DNA of 53,948 nucleotides from Candidatus Sulfopaludibacter sp. SbA3 (GCA_945890485.1 CAMDCN010000027.1:1-53948), one strand, 5' to 3'; shown: positions 17,357-25,469, counted from the stretch's first letter. The notes: a model not told the origin generated them from the sequence alone. A program made the numbers and translations.

Positions 17357-18835
17357 ATGAAACGTCAGGTCTACTTTCCAACCCTGCCGTGGGCGTTGCG
17401 CCATGCGGCGACAGACGCTGTTGGTATCTTTTCGCCGGCCGCCCTGGCAAAAACCGCGCTGCTGAGGCCTTCCGAATGGGCCTTCCAACTCTTCGGCTTC
17501 GTCGCCGACGAAAAACAAGCCACCATTCTCGATTGTCCGGACCCGCGGGTCATCCTGCTCACGTCGCGCCAGGTCGGCAAAAGCACCATCGCGGCGCTGC
17601 GGGCGCTCTATATCGCCGTCCATCAGCCGAAAACGCTCATCTTCATGGTGGCGCCCATCGAAACGCAAGCCGGCGAGATCCTCCAAAAGCTAAAGGAGTT
17701 CGCCGAACAGCTCGGGTTTCCGCTCCGGGGCGACGGCAACAATCCGCGTTCGCTGCTGCTGCCGAATGGCTCCCGCGTAGTGGCCCGTTCCTCCATCGCG
17801 AGGTCCGTTCGCGGCTTTTCGAAGGCGTCGCTCATCATCGTGGACGAAGCGGCGTTCGTCTCGACGGCGGCCTATCGAGCCCTGTCGCCGATCTTGGCCG
17901 TCTCCCAGGGGCATCTTTGGGCGCTATCGACGCCGTACGGACACAACAACATGTTCGCCCAAATCTGGCACGACCCCGACAACGGCTGGGCCCGCTTCCA
18001 GATCCGGGCGTCCGAATGTCCGCGCCTGACCCCGGAGTTTTTGGCCGCCGAGCTCCGCTTGCACGGAGACCTTTCCTACGCTCAGGAGTACGACTGTCAA
18101 TTCGTCAGCCACGGCCTGCAAATGTTAACCCGAGAACAGGTCACCGCGGCGCTGGTCGACCAAGCTCCGATTCCGCCATTCGGCCTCCAGGAAAAGACCG
18201 AACACTATTACGGCCTCGACTTAGGAAAGCGGCAGGACCACACCGCCTTGGTCGTCGTCGAACTAACCTGGGAGTACGGAGCAAGAAACCCGGCGACACA
18301 AGCACTGGCATTGCACCCAAAACTAACGGTGCGCCAGGCGCCCAGGCTGCCGTTGGACACCGAGACCGTGAGCATACCCGGCTTCGTCCGCGCTGCGGTC
18401 CAGCAGTATACCCCTGTGTACGGAGGCCCAAAGACGAGCGGGACCCTGCTAATCGACGCGACCGGAAACGGCCACACAGTAGTCGAGCTACTCCGCCGCG
18501 CGAATCACGGCCTAAGACTAAGCCCCGTCTGCATCTCGTCCGGAAGAACGGCCAAGCACTTGAAGGACAGCTACTTAAGCATCCCCAGAACCGACTTGCT
18601 GACCAGACTAAAACTGTTATTCGAAAGAAAGCTAATCGGAATAGAGAGGAGCGCCCCCGGCTTCGAAGTATTACAAAGAGAACTAATCAGCTTCGAAACC
18701 GCCGGCCACCAGCAGGAGCACGACGACCTGGTAATGGCCCTGGCCCTAGCCACCTGGCAAGCGACAACAGATCACCCAAGTCTCCTGGGTCTCCCCGAAA
18801 ACCAAACAGCATATCCCCACCGCCGCTTAATCTAA
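17357..18835 (+). CDS. Solitary terminase-large-subunit-like ATPase/nuclease
   Basis: The 492 residues combine a terminase ATPase (SRQVGKST Walker A at 70-77, LIIVDEAA Walker B at 159-166, ALSTPYG coupling motif at 189-195) with an RNase H-like nuclease. The nuclease acidic residues are D288 in YYGLDLG, D367 in LLIDATG, and D456/D457 in EHDDLVMALALA. All motor and nuclease motifs look intact. No portal, capsid, tail or integrase gene is near, so it is not part of a visible prophage. Codon use changes sharply at the nuclease domain: codons 1-288 have two CTA, one TTA and no AGA, while codons 289-492 have ten CTA, five TTA and seven AGA. This suggests a mosaic origin. Confidence 0.88.
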   Translation: MKRQVYFPTLPWALRHAATDAVGIFSPAALAKTALLRPSEWAFQLFGFVADEKQATILDCPDPRVILLTSRQVGKSTIAALRALYIAVHQPKTLIFMVAPIETQAGEILQKLKEFAEQLGFPLRGDGNNPRSLLLPNGSRVVARSSIARSVRGFSKASLIIVDEAAFVSTAAYRALSPILAVSQGHLWALSTPYGHNNMFAQIWHDPDNGWARFQIRASECPRLTPEFLAAELRLHGDLSYAQEYDCQFVSHGLQMLTREQVTAALVDQAPIPPFGLQEKTEHYYGLDLGKRQDHTALVVVELTWEYGARNPATQALALHPKLTVRQAPRLPLDTETVSIPGFVRAAVQQYTPVYGGPKTSGTLLIDATGNGHTVVELLRRANHGLRLSPVCISSGRTAKHLKDSYLSIPRTDLLTRLKLLFERKLIGIERSAPGFEVLQRELISFETAGHQQEHDDLVMALALATWQATTDHPSLLGLPENQTAYPHRRLI

Positions 18836-19123
18836 CTTGGCCTCAAAGGGGCGGAAATCCATACTGCCAGCAGTTTCCAGTAGACCTCCCGCAGATCGGC
18901 CAGAACGCACAACCGCACCGGTCTCCCCATCGCCCAAACCTCTCGATCGGCGACACCTGAATCCAGGATGCCTCTCCGGCTGCCGTTGACCCCGGCATCC
19001 CTTTTCCTGCCACCACAACCTTTTGGTAGACAGCCTCGGGGATGTGATTTGCTGCTGAGCGCCCAGCAGCAAATCCAACCTTGCCAGCGTAATCAGCGGC
19101 GAGGCATTGGACACGACCTTCAC
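18830..19123 (-). pseudogene. DUF3368 PIN-type toxin gene, frameshifted and truncated
   Basis: From ATG 19123 the frame reads MKVVSNASPLITLARLDLLL, the classic DUF3368 N-terminus. After about 19045 the family motif continues one frame over: PEAVYQKVVVAGKGMPGS, then ASWIQVSPIE. Past that, the C-terminal half with the acidic active-site residues is not recognisable. A frameshift and a truncation have removed function. Its start overlaps the UPF0175 antitoxin stop by four bases. The left end reaches the end of the terminase gene on the opposite strand. Confidence 0.82.
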
Positions 19124-19383
19124 AAGCCGAGGCGTTGCAAAGTCAGCCGGTCTTTCTCTAACTCCGCGATCCCGTAGTGGAGGGCCACATCCCGGCTGCT
19201 GGCGAACTCCATGAAGGCCTCAACGGGGGTCTGGCAAAGCTCCGCAGCCCGCCCAAGTGAGACTTTATCCTCGAGGAACAGTTCCAACGCCAGTAGCTGC
19301 GCGGCGCCGACCGAGGGCTGCGAACGGCTGATCTCCGCTGCTTCCACCAGCTCCTCCGGTAACTCTACCGCGACGGTCTTCAT
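19120..19383 (-). CDS. UPF0175-family antitoxin
   Basis: The 87-residue protein starts at ATG 19383. It shows the UPF0175 layout: a short beta strand VAVELPEELV, then helices LLALELFLEDKVSLGRAAEL and a helix-turn-helix-like block ending EFASSRDVALHYGI. UPF0175 proteins are antitoxins for DUF3368 PIN-type RNases, which is the gene that follows. The antitoxin is intact while its toxin partner is frameshifted and truncated. Confidence 0.88.
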   Translation of the reverse strand: MKTVAVELPEELVEAAEISRSQPSVGAAQLLALELFLEDKVSLGRAAELCQTPVEAFMEFASSRDVALHYGIAELEKDRLTLQRLGL

Positions 19384-20078
19384 CCCTTGACCATATCACG
19401 GGTGGACGGCCGGGATGCCAGCATAAATGTCCGCTTGCCCGCCATCGCTAACTCCAGGCGAAGAAAGGGCCGTTGCCCCTCGCGCTTAGCCCGCCGCGAA
19501 CAACGACACCTACCGAAGTGGCAGCGGCCCGGCAGGGCATCGAGCCCTGCAAGGCGCTGACACGAAACCCTACTGCCGGCGCTCCCCCAACGCTCCCCGC
19601 CCCATTTCAGTCGATCACCGGCGCAGTCCGAAACCAATCCACCCTCGGATTAACCCCCGTCGCCAGCGGGCTGCCCTCGCAAGAGCCAACACGCACTCCG
19701 CAGCGGCCCGGCAGGGCGTCGAGCCCTGCCAAGCCGCCACACACACGCCCTACCGCCGGCTCTCCCCCAACTTCCCTGCCCCAATCTCGCCGACACCCAG
19801 CAGCTCCACCGGAACCACGAACCGCAACGTCATCCCCAGGTTCATCCCCAGCAGCATCGCCCCGTGCATCAGCCACGGATCGGCCCCCATCGCCAGCCGG
19901 TGACCCAACTCCATGCCCACCAGCTTCCCCACCGTGCAGGCCAAGGTCAGCCGCTCATCGCACCCACGCTATCCAACAGGCACCCAGTGGGGCGCAGCCA
20001 ACAGCCCCTGCCGCACAACCCAAACCCGCAGCGGCTTGGGCAGGGCATCGAGCCCTGCCAAGCCGCCACACACAAACC
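19384..20078. repeat. REP-like palindromes and duplicated 3' end of the adjacent membrane-protein gene
   Basis: Three copies of an about 70-bp unit are centred on a palindrome with an ATCGA or GTCGA loop: GGCAGGGC/GCCCTGC arms at 19531-19550, GGCAGGGC/GCCCTGCC at 19710-19730 and at 20039-20059. In the third copy the stem extends to 15 bp (GCGGCTTGGGCAGGGC at 20031-20046 against GCCCTGCCAAGCCGC at 20052-20066, one bulged G). Positions about 19697-19937 repeat 20026-20266 at a fixed 329-bp offset. That duplication includes the last third of the membrane-protein gene ending at 20079. No other gene is seen. Confidence 0.85.
19750..19944 (-). pseudogene. Truncated duplicate of the 3' end of the 20079-20600 gene
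   Basis: The 64-codon frame repeats the C-terminus of the neighbouring membrane protein almost exactly (VGMELGHRLAMGADPWLMHG, then AMLLGMNLGMTLRFVVPVEL). It lacks everything upstream, where the sequence changes to unrelated DNA. The offset to the intact gene is 329 bp, the same as for the nearby palindromes, so one duplication event made both. No start signal is apparent and it is very likely not expressed. Confidence 0.85.
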
Positions 20079-20600
20079 CTACTGCCGGCTCTCGTCCAAC
20101 TTCCCTGCCCCAAGTTCGCCACCGCGCAGCAGCTCCACCGGAACCACGAACCGCAACGTCATCCCCAGGTTCATCCCCAGCAGCATCGCCCCGTGCATCA
20201 GCCACGGATCGGCCCCCATCGCCAGCCGGTGACCCAACTCCATGCCCACCAGCATCCCCACCGTATCCACCACCACCAGCGCAAACCGGCCCGGTACCTG
20301 CAGGCACCGCGCAAACCACCAGCTCGGCGGCAACGACGCCACCAGCATGCCCACCGTCCCGCCCCAGGAGTGATGACACGTCGGCTGCCCGTACCCGCCC
20401 ACCACCATCCCAAACCCGCCAAACGCCGTCATGATCAGCACCATGTCGACATGCGCCGGCATCACCCGCCGCACCTGCCAAAGCAGCGACACCACCACCG
20501 CACACAACACCGCCCCCACCAGCACCTGCGGCCCCGCCGGATACTGCAGCGCCAATAAACCCACCTGCCCCAAGCTAGTCAACCAGAACGCGCTCTTCAC
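20079..20600 (-). CDS. Met/His-rich integral membrane protein, last gene of the cbb3 cluster
   Basis: The 173-residue product has about five hydrophobic segments. Several Met, His and Gly residues lie within them (MPAHVDMVLIMTAFGGFGMV; WLMHGAMLLGMNLGM), and a GYGQPTCHHSWGG loop sits between. ATG 20600 would overlap the P1B-ATPase gene by 26 bp; GTG 20564 avoids the overlap. I do not recognise the family. Position in the oxidase operon and the Met/His content suggest a role in copper handling or oxidase assembly, possibly in place of CcoH, but this is conjecture. Its last third is duplicated at 19750-19944. Confidence 0.75.
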   Translation of the reverse strand: MKSAFWLTSLGQVGLLALQYPAGPQVLVGAVLCAVVVSLLWQVRRVMPAHVDMVLIMTAFGGFGMVVGGYGQPTCHHSWGGTVGMLVASLPPSWWFARCLQVPGRFALVVVDTVGMLVGMELGHRLAMGADPWLMHGAMLLGMNLGMTLRFVVPVELLRGGELGAGKLDESRQ

Positions 20601-22440
20601 CCGTCACCTCGATATTCAGGACATTCAGAGCCATCAGGATCACCGTGATGCTCGATACCGTCATCAGCAGCGCCGCCGTCACCGGGCTCAACCAGCCCGC
20701 CGCCGCGATCGCCATTCCCACCAGGTTGTACCCCAAGGCTACCGCAATGTTCCGCCGCAATGCCCCCACCGCCTGCCGCGCAATCCGCAACGTCACCGGC
20801 AGCGCCCGCCAATCCCCGTTCAGGTTCAACAGGCTCGCCACCTCCTGAATCGCCGGAGACGCGGTCGCCACCGTCATGCCGACATGGCTCGCCGCCATCG
20901 CCGGCCCATCGTTCAGGCCGTCCCCCAAAAACAACACATGATGACCCGCCGCATTGAGCCCATCCACCAGCGCCAACTTCTCCCGCGGAGTCTGCCGCGC
21001 ATGCTGATCCGCAATCGGGATCAATGCCGCCCGCGCCGCCCCATCACCCGTAGCTAACACCAGCCGCAACCGGTCCGCCGTCAACCCGTCCAGCGTTTCG
21101 TCCAGCGCCGGTCGCAAGCTCTCGTCCAAGTAGACCGTCGCCGCTCGCCGCGCATTCACCCGCACTTCCACGGCATGCCGCCCCGGATCCGCGTCAAGCG
21201 TCACCTCCACCAGATACGGCGCCCCACCGTCGATCACCGCCGCCGATAACCCCCGCCCCGGCAGCAAACGGATCGACTCCAACTCTGCCGGCGCCACCCC
21301 TTCCCACAACGGGGCCATCGCCCGCGCAATCGGATGCGCACTCGCCCGCTCCGCCGTCGAAAGCAGCCGCAGCAACTTCTCCCGTCCGCCCGTCCAACTG
21401 GCGTCGACGTCCATCGTCACGGCATAAGCCTCTGGCGCAGACAGCGTCCCGGTCTTATCAAACACCACCGTGTCAACGTCCGCCAGCCGCTCGAGCGCTT
21501 CACCGGACCGGCACAAGATGCCCGTCTGCCGCAGTCGCGCCATCGCACTCCACACCGTCAATGGCGCCGCAAACCCCAGCGCGCAAGGGCAAGCGATCAC
21601 CAACACCGACATCGCATGGGACAACGCCACGGGCCAAGGATTCACCTGCCAATGCCAGAAGAACGTTCCTAACGTAGCGGCCGTCACCGTGGGGACAAAC
21701 CAGCGTAACGCCCGCTGCGCCAATTCGAGCGTGCGGCCCGGCCGCGCCAATCGTTCCACCATCAGCGCCCGAACCCGTTCGATCTCGCTTTCCGCTGCCG
21801 TCGCCGTCGCCTCAATCCAAAGGGAAGCGTCTAACGGAAACGACCCCGCTCGCACCTCGTCTCCAGGCTGCATCGGACGCGCAAACGACTCGCCCGTCAG
21901 ATTCGCGTCCTGCACCAACGCCGTGCCGCGCAGAATCAACCCATCCGCAGGGATCGGCTGTCCCGGCAACACCTGTACCTCATCGCCCTTCTTTACGCCT
22001 GAGTTCGCCAGCGAAATCGTCAATTCCGAAAGGACCCGCTCCTGCCCATACCGTCCGACTTCGCGCCCCAATGAATAGACAAGGAGCAGCAAACCGGCCA
22101 CGTCGAAATAGGTCCCGCCAATGCCCTGAAGCAGAGAAAGGAGGCTGGCCGTGAAGCTCGCTGCGATACCGGACAGAAACAGCAACTCCAAGCTCAGCCC
22201 CCGCGCTCGCCAAGCGGCGGAAAGCAGTTCGCCACCCAGCAGAACGGCGATCCCGAGCGAGATCAGCCCCGTCGCGCTCTCCAGCGCGAAGCGTTCGCTG
22301 GCGGTGACCTCCGATCCATTCACCGCCAGCCCCAACACCATCGCGTTGACGGCAAGAAACGCCGCCGAACCCAAACGCCACCAAGCGCCCGATCCGCTGC
22401 GGGGTTCGAAACAAGCGCAAACCGGGGTCGTCGGGTTCAT
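20575..22440 (-). CDS. ccoI: P1B-type copper-transporting ATPase, CcoI/FixI-like
   Basis: The 621 residues carry the full P1B set: actuator LTGES (181-185), the intramembrane CPC metal site (284-286), phosphorylation site DKTGT (328-332), the HP dipeptide (369-370) and GDGLNDGP (506-513), with about eight membrane segments. CcoI-type pumps supply copper to cbb3 oxidase. There is no N-terminal heavy-metal-associated CxxC domain, only a short CAC near residue 8. This is unusual because CcoI proteins normally have such a domain. A 30-residue Cys-rich protein is encoded immediately upstream. Location inside the cbb3 operon supports the copper assignment over other metals. Confidence 0.9.
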   Translation of the reverse strand: MNPTTPVCACFEPRSGSGAWWRLGSAAFLAVNAMVLGLAVNGSEVTASERFALESATGLISLGIAVLLGGELLSAAWRARGLSLELLFLSGIAASFTASLLSLLQGIGGTYFDVAGLLLLVYSLGREVGRYGQERVLSELTISLANSGVKKGDEVQVLPGQPIPADGLILRGTALVQDANLTGESFARPMQPGDEVRAGSFPLDASLWIEATATAAESEIERVRALMVERLARPGRTLELAQRALRWFVPTVTAATLGTFFWHWQVNPWPVALSHAMSVLVIACPCALGFAAPLTVWSAMARLRQTGILCRSGEALERLADVDTVVFDKTGTLSAPEAYAVTMDVDASWTGGREKLLRLLSTAERASAHPIARAMAPLWEGVAPAELESIRLLPGRGLSAAVIDGGAPYLVEVTLDADPGRHAVEVRVNARRAATVYLDESLRPALDETLDGLTADRLRLVLATGDGAARAALIPIADQHARQTPREKLALVDGLNAAGHHVLFLGDGLNDGPAMAASHVGMTVATASPAIQEVASLLNLNGDWRALPVTLRIARQAVGALRRNIAVALGYNLVGMAIAAAGWLSPVTAALLMTVSSITVILMALNVLNIEVTGEERVLVD

Positions 22441-22443
22441 GGA

Positions 22444-22536
22444 CTACTTCGTCTTCTCCTTCGGCTTCTTGCACTCGCCGCCGCAGCAGTTCTTACACGG
22501 CGCCTTGGGCGCCTCGGGAAGAATCGGTAAACTCAT
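22444..22536 (-). CDS. 30-residue Cys-rich microprotein in the cbb3 operon
   Basis: The frame runs from ATG 22536 to TAG at 22444-22446. AAAGGAG lies a few bases upstream. The ATG overlaps the cytochrome c stop by four bases (ATGA), and the P1B-ATPase starts 3 bp after this gene ends. The product is acidic/proline at the front and basic at the back around PCKNCCGGECKK, four cysteines in 8 residues, a likely soft-metal site. I infer a copper carrier or assembly peptide feeding the adjacent ATPase, which lacks its usual metal-binding domain. Too short for most gene finders. Confidence 0.6.
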   Translation of the reverse strand: MSLPILPEAPKAPCKNCCGGECKKPKEKTK

Positions 22537-23177
22537 TTGGTCTCTCCTTTTGCGACTACGGCGGAAAACTCCGCCAGACTGCTGGCCGTCCAAGCATTCG
22601 GCTTGTCGGCGAGTTCGGCACGGACTTTGGCTACGGTGTCCTTGCCAACCGCCGGAGCTTTATTGCCCCAAGAGTTGCGGATGTACGTCATTACCGCCGC
22701 AATCTCTTCGTCATTGAAGTAGTCCCGCCACTTCGGCATCTCACTCGAGTACGTCGCGCCATTCACCACAAACGGCCCGTTGATGCCGTTCACTAGAATC
22801 GCAGCCAGCCGGCGCTCGTCGCCGGTGACATAATCACTCGCCACGAGCGGCGGGTACGTTCCCGCGACACCTTTTCCATCGCCCTGATGGCATTGCGTGC
22901 AGGCACCGAAGACCTCTTTGCCCATCACCATCGGATCAATAGGAGCCGACGGCCCCGCTGCGACTGTCGCCGGCTTCTCGTTGTACTCCATTCCGGACCA
23001 GTTTCCGGGGTTGTCAGCGATATAGTATCCGCCCCAAGCCGTGAAAAAGAAGCACATCAATAAAAATGTGACCGGAGTAGGAGAAATTCCGTCCCGCGGT
23101 TCCACCATCTCTCGGACCGCTTGTTCGTGCATCTGAATGATGCGATCGGGTAAGTTGTCAGAATGTGGAGCGCTCAT
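22533..23177 (-). CDS. ccoP: Membrane-anchored monoheme cytochrome c (CcoP-like)
   Basis: The 214 residues have a cytoplasmic N-terminus, one membrane segment (about 36-52, PVTFLLMCFFFTAWGGYYIA) and one periplasmic heme-c domain with CTQCH and a distal Met candidate in the SSEMPKW block. Canonical CcoP is a diheme protein; only one CxxCH is present here. The 23177 start overlaps the ccoO stop by one base. It probably carries electrons to CcoO/CcoN. An alternative name is simply cytochrome c subunit of a cbb3-like oxidase. Confidence 0.85.
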   Translation of the reverse strand: MSAPHSDNLPDRIIQMHEQAVREMVEPRDGISPTPVTFLLMCFFFTAWGGYYIADNPGNWSGMEYNEKPATVAAGPSAPIDPMVMGKEVFGACTQCHQGDGKGVAGTYPPLVASDYVTGDERRLAAILVNGINGPFVVNGATYSSEMPKWRDYFNDEEIAAVMTYIRNSWGNKAPAVGKDTVAKVRAELADKPNAWTASSLAEFSAVVAKGETK

Positions 23178-23788
23178 TATTGTTTTGCCTCCGGAAGCGG
23201 AAAAGTTCTATTTTGTGCGCGCAAGTATTCAACAAGTTGTTCACCCCGTGCCGTCGGCACAATATGGGTACCTTCCGCTTGAAACGCCGCAGGTAAGGGG
23301 ATGGCCCCAGCCGGGACCAACTCTCCGGCCTTCACGGTGCGGAACAGGTATTGGTAGCGCGGCATCACCGAACCAGCCGACGTGATTTGCGGGTTATAGA
23401 GGTGCAGGTAGTGCCAGTCGCGGGCCGGTTGCCGGGCTCCGATGTTGGCCAGGTCCGGACCCGTCCGCATCGTGCCGAGCAGGATCGGATACTCGTACAT
23501 GTAGTCGCGCGCCACGGTCCGGCGGTTGCCCCAGTTCCGGCGAATGTCACCGCCATAGCCTTTGGGGCGAACCTGCTGGGTATGACAGTAGGCGCAGCCC
23601 TGGTCGACGTAAACATCACGACCCTGTAACGCCAATCCGTAGTACGGGGCCGGATACTGGCTCCCATCGCGCGGATTGACAACCGGCTTATGTTCCTGGA
23701 ACTGCCAGTTCGGGATCAATACCAAGCCACTCAAAGAGAACGCGATCGTAAGGAACGCCCCAAGGATCACGAGAAATGTTCTATTCAT
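23177..23788 (-). CDS. ccoO: cbb3-type cytochrome c oxidase subunit II (CcoO/FixO)
   Basis: The 203-residue monoheme subunit has an N-terminal membrane anchor (about 5-27) and the heme site GCAYCHTQQVRP. Two further conserved CcoO blocks follow: LLGTMRTGPDLANIG and YNPQITSAGSVMPRYQYLF, with the axial Met. It relays electrons from the cytochrome c subunit to CcoN. Its ATG overlaps the ccoN stop by four bases. Confidence 0.95.
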   Translation of the reverse strand: MNRTFLVILGAFLTIAFSLSGLVLIPNWQFQEHKPVVNPRDGSQYPAPYYGLALQGRDVYVDQGCAYCHTQQVRPKGYGGDIRRNWGNRRTVARDYMYEYPILLGTMRTGPDLANIGARQPARDWHYLHLYNPQITSAGSVMPRYQYLFRTVKAGELVPAGAIPLPAAFQAEGTHIVPTARGEQLVEYLRAQNRTFPLPEAKQ

Positions 23789-25275
23789 TGGGCCATCTCC
23801 TCTCGCTTATTCTGTTCGTTGACAAACTCGCGCCAAGCTGGCCGTTCCGTGGTGAACAAGGTCGGTCCGCTCATGACGAAGTGGTGCCGGGAAAGAATCC
23901 GCCACACCGAAATCGCAAACGCGATGTGCGCAATCGTCATGCCCGCGCCGGATACACTTCGAAGAATCAGATACGGTTTCACGTATTCGACAGTTTGCAA
24001 AAACGGAATCGAAGGATCATTCATCATCAGCCCTTGCCACCACCCCGCCCAACATAAACCGATTCCGTAGGCGAGGACGCCGATCGAGGAGCCCCAGAAG
24101 TGAACTTTGATCAACCGTGCCGAAGACCACTCATTATTGGTGATGCGTGGAAAGATGTAGTACATCGCCCCGAACATAATCATCGAGAAAAAGCCATACA
24201 ACCCAAGATGAGCGTGTCCGATGGTGTACTGCGTGAAGTGGGTGATCTCCTGATGGCTGCGGAGTGCTTCGAGCGAGCCCTGAAAGCTAGCGACGGTATA
24301 CATAAACGAGCCGAAGACGGTGAAGCGGAGGGTCGGACTCGTTTTGAGCATGTGGAAGACGCCGCGCATGGTCATGTGGTGGTTAATCGCGACGGTTATG
24401 ACGGGGATGAACATCATCATTGAGCCGACCACTCCCACCGTGATGGTCCAAGCAGGCAGTGGCCCGCCAGTGAGATGGTGCGTCCCTGCCCAGTTATAAA
24501 AAATGGCCAAGCTCCAGAAGCCCAGTAGCGACAGGTGATAACTATGAACCGGGCGGCCGGTCACCTTCGGAATCAAGTAGTAAGCGGTCGCGACGGCGAT
24601 GGGTGTAACCCAAAGGCCGAGAGCGTTATGCCCAAACCACCAATTCGTAATTGCCTGAGACACTCCCTGCACTAGGCCGAAGTAAGTACATAACATCGCC
24701 GTAACATAGAGTATCGGGAGCCAGACCGTCGCAGCGAGAAGATACCACTGCGATACGTAAGTATGCTGACTGTTCTTCCCGAGATACATCTTGACGTTGG
24801 CGGCGAGGACGCCGAGCGCAGGAACGGCAAAGAAAGGCGCACAGTAGGCCGGAAACTCGAGGTACTCGATGCTGGAACCGTGACCGGCGAGCACAGCGAC
24901 GGACCCCACCACAACACCGACATTCCACACCATCGCCAACCCACTGAGCAGCAACGGCCAGGGCAGCCTGACATGGCAGAGGCGGGCCTGAAGCCAGAGG
25001 AGGGCGCCAACAGCGGCCATTGAACTCCAGCCGAAGAAGACGATGTCCAGATGGACCGGGCGAATGCGGCCGAAGGTCAACCACTCGATACCACCGAGGA
25101 AATCCGGATGGTGAAGCTTAATCGAACTAATCATGGCGGCGAGAGAGCCGAGCAGTAACCAGATGACAGAACTGGTGAACCAAATAAGCACGGGTACGCG
25201 CGAGGAGTCGTCGATCAGAATACGGGACACCTGTTCGAGGCGAGACTCGGCGGGGCCCTCCGGAACGTTACTCAT
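23785..25275 (-). CDS. ccoN: cbb3-type cytochrome c oxidase catalytic subunit I (CcoN/FixN)
   Basis: The 496 residues form the 12-helix heme-copper core. Visible family landmarks include VFFGWSSMAAVG (heme ligand region before it), WWFGHNALGLWVTPIAVATA with the copper-B His and the following YY, TIGHAHLGLYGFFSMIMFGA with the paired heme-ligand histidines, and a YYIFPRI segment. C-type oxidases have high oxygen affinity and support microaerobic respiration. It overlaps the ccoS-like gene and ccoO by four bases each, giving a coupled ccoS-N-O-P order. Confidence 0.97.
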   Translation of the reverse strand: MSNVPEGPAESRLEQVSRILIDDSSRVPVLIWFTSSVIWLLLGSLAAMISSIKLHHPDFLGGIEWLTFGRIRPVHLDIVFFGWSSMAAVGALLWLQARLCHVRLPWPLLLSGLAMVWNVGVVVGSVAVLAGHGSSIEYLEFPAYCAPFFAVPALGVLAANVKMYLGKNSQHTYVSQWYLLAATVWLPILYVTAMLCTYFGLVQGVSQAITNWWFGHNALGLWVTPIAVATAYYLIPKVTGRPVHSYHLSLLGFWSLAIFYNWAGTHHLTGGPLPAWTITVGVVGSMMMFIPVITVAINHHMTMRGVFHMLKTSPTLRFTVFGSFMYTVASFQGSLEALRSHQEITHFTQYTIGHAHLGLYGFFSMIMFGAMYYIFPRITNNEWSSARLIKVHFWGSSIGVLAYGIGLCWAGWWQGLMMNDPSIPFLQTVEYVKPYLILRSVSGAGMTIAHIAFAISVWRILSRHHFVMSGPTLFTTERPAWREFVNEQNKREEMAQ

Positions 25276-25469
25276 GGACGGACTCCTTTTCCGCTCGTGG
25301 GGAAGAAGTCGGTCTGGCGACCGATTGGCTCACCGGCGTCGAAGATGGACGCGGCGCCTTGGCGTAGATTGCGAAATTCTCCGCGTTTGATAGCCCACGT
25401 GAGCGCCCAAACGGTCATCACGGCACCAAGCAAAGCGGTTGCCCAGATGATCATCGATATCAGGAACAT
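25272..25469 (-). CDS. ccoS: cbb3 oxidase assembly protein CcoS-like
   Basis: The 65-residue protein starts at ATG 25469, preceded by an excellent AAGGAGG (about 25474-25481 on the plus strand as CCTCCTT). It has one N-terminal membrane helix (MIIWATALLGAVMTVWALTW) and then AIKRGEFRNLRQGAASIFD, close to the CcoS WAxxxGQFDDLExxAxxIL pattern. CcoS is needed for cofactor insertion into CcoN. It is here the first gene, whereas CcoS usually follows CcoGHI. CcoG and CcoH are not seen in the window. Confidence 0.8.
   Translation of the reverse strand: MFLISMIIWATALLGAVMTVWALTWAIKRGEFRNLRQGAASIFDAGEPIGRQTDFFPTSGKGVRP

Noticed and set aside
16363-18835. Prophage
   Set aside because: Only a terminase-like gene and its partner are present. 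No portal, capsid, tail, lysis or integrase gene is seen within 10 kb either side.
17389-18960. 523-codon Arg/Pro-rich frame overlapping the terminase
   Set aside because: It is a frame shadow of the terminase gene. The Walker and nuclease motifs are in the other frame.
19520-20100. CRISPR array
   Set aside because: The repeats are only three, 179 and 329 bp apart, strongly palindromic, and linked to a duplicated gene end.
19473-20558. 361-codon Pro/His-rich frame
   Set aside because: It runs antisense to the membrane protein gene and through the repeat block, with low-complexity composition.
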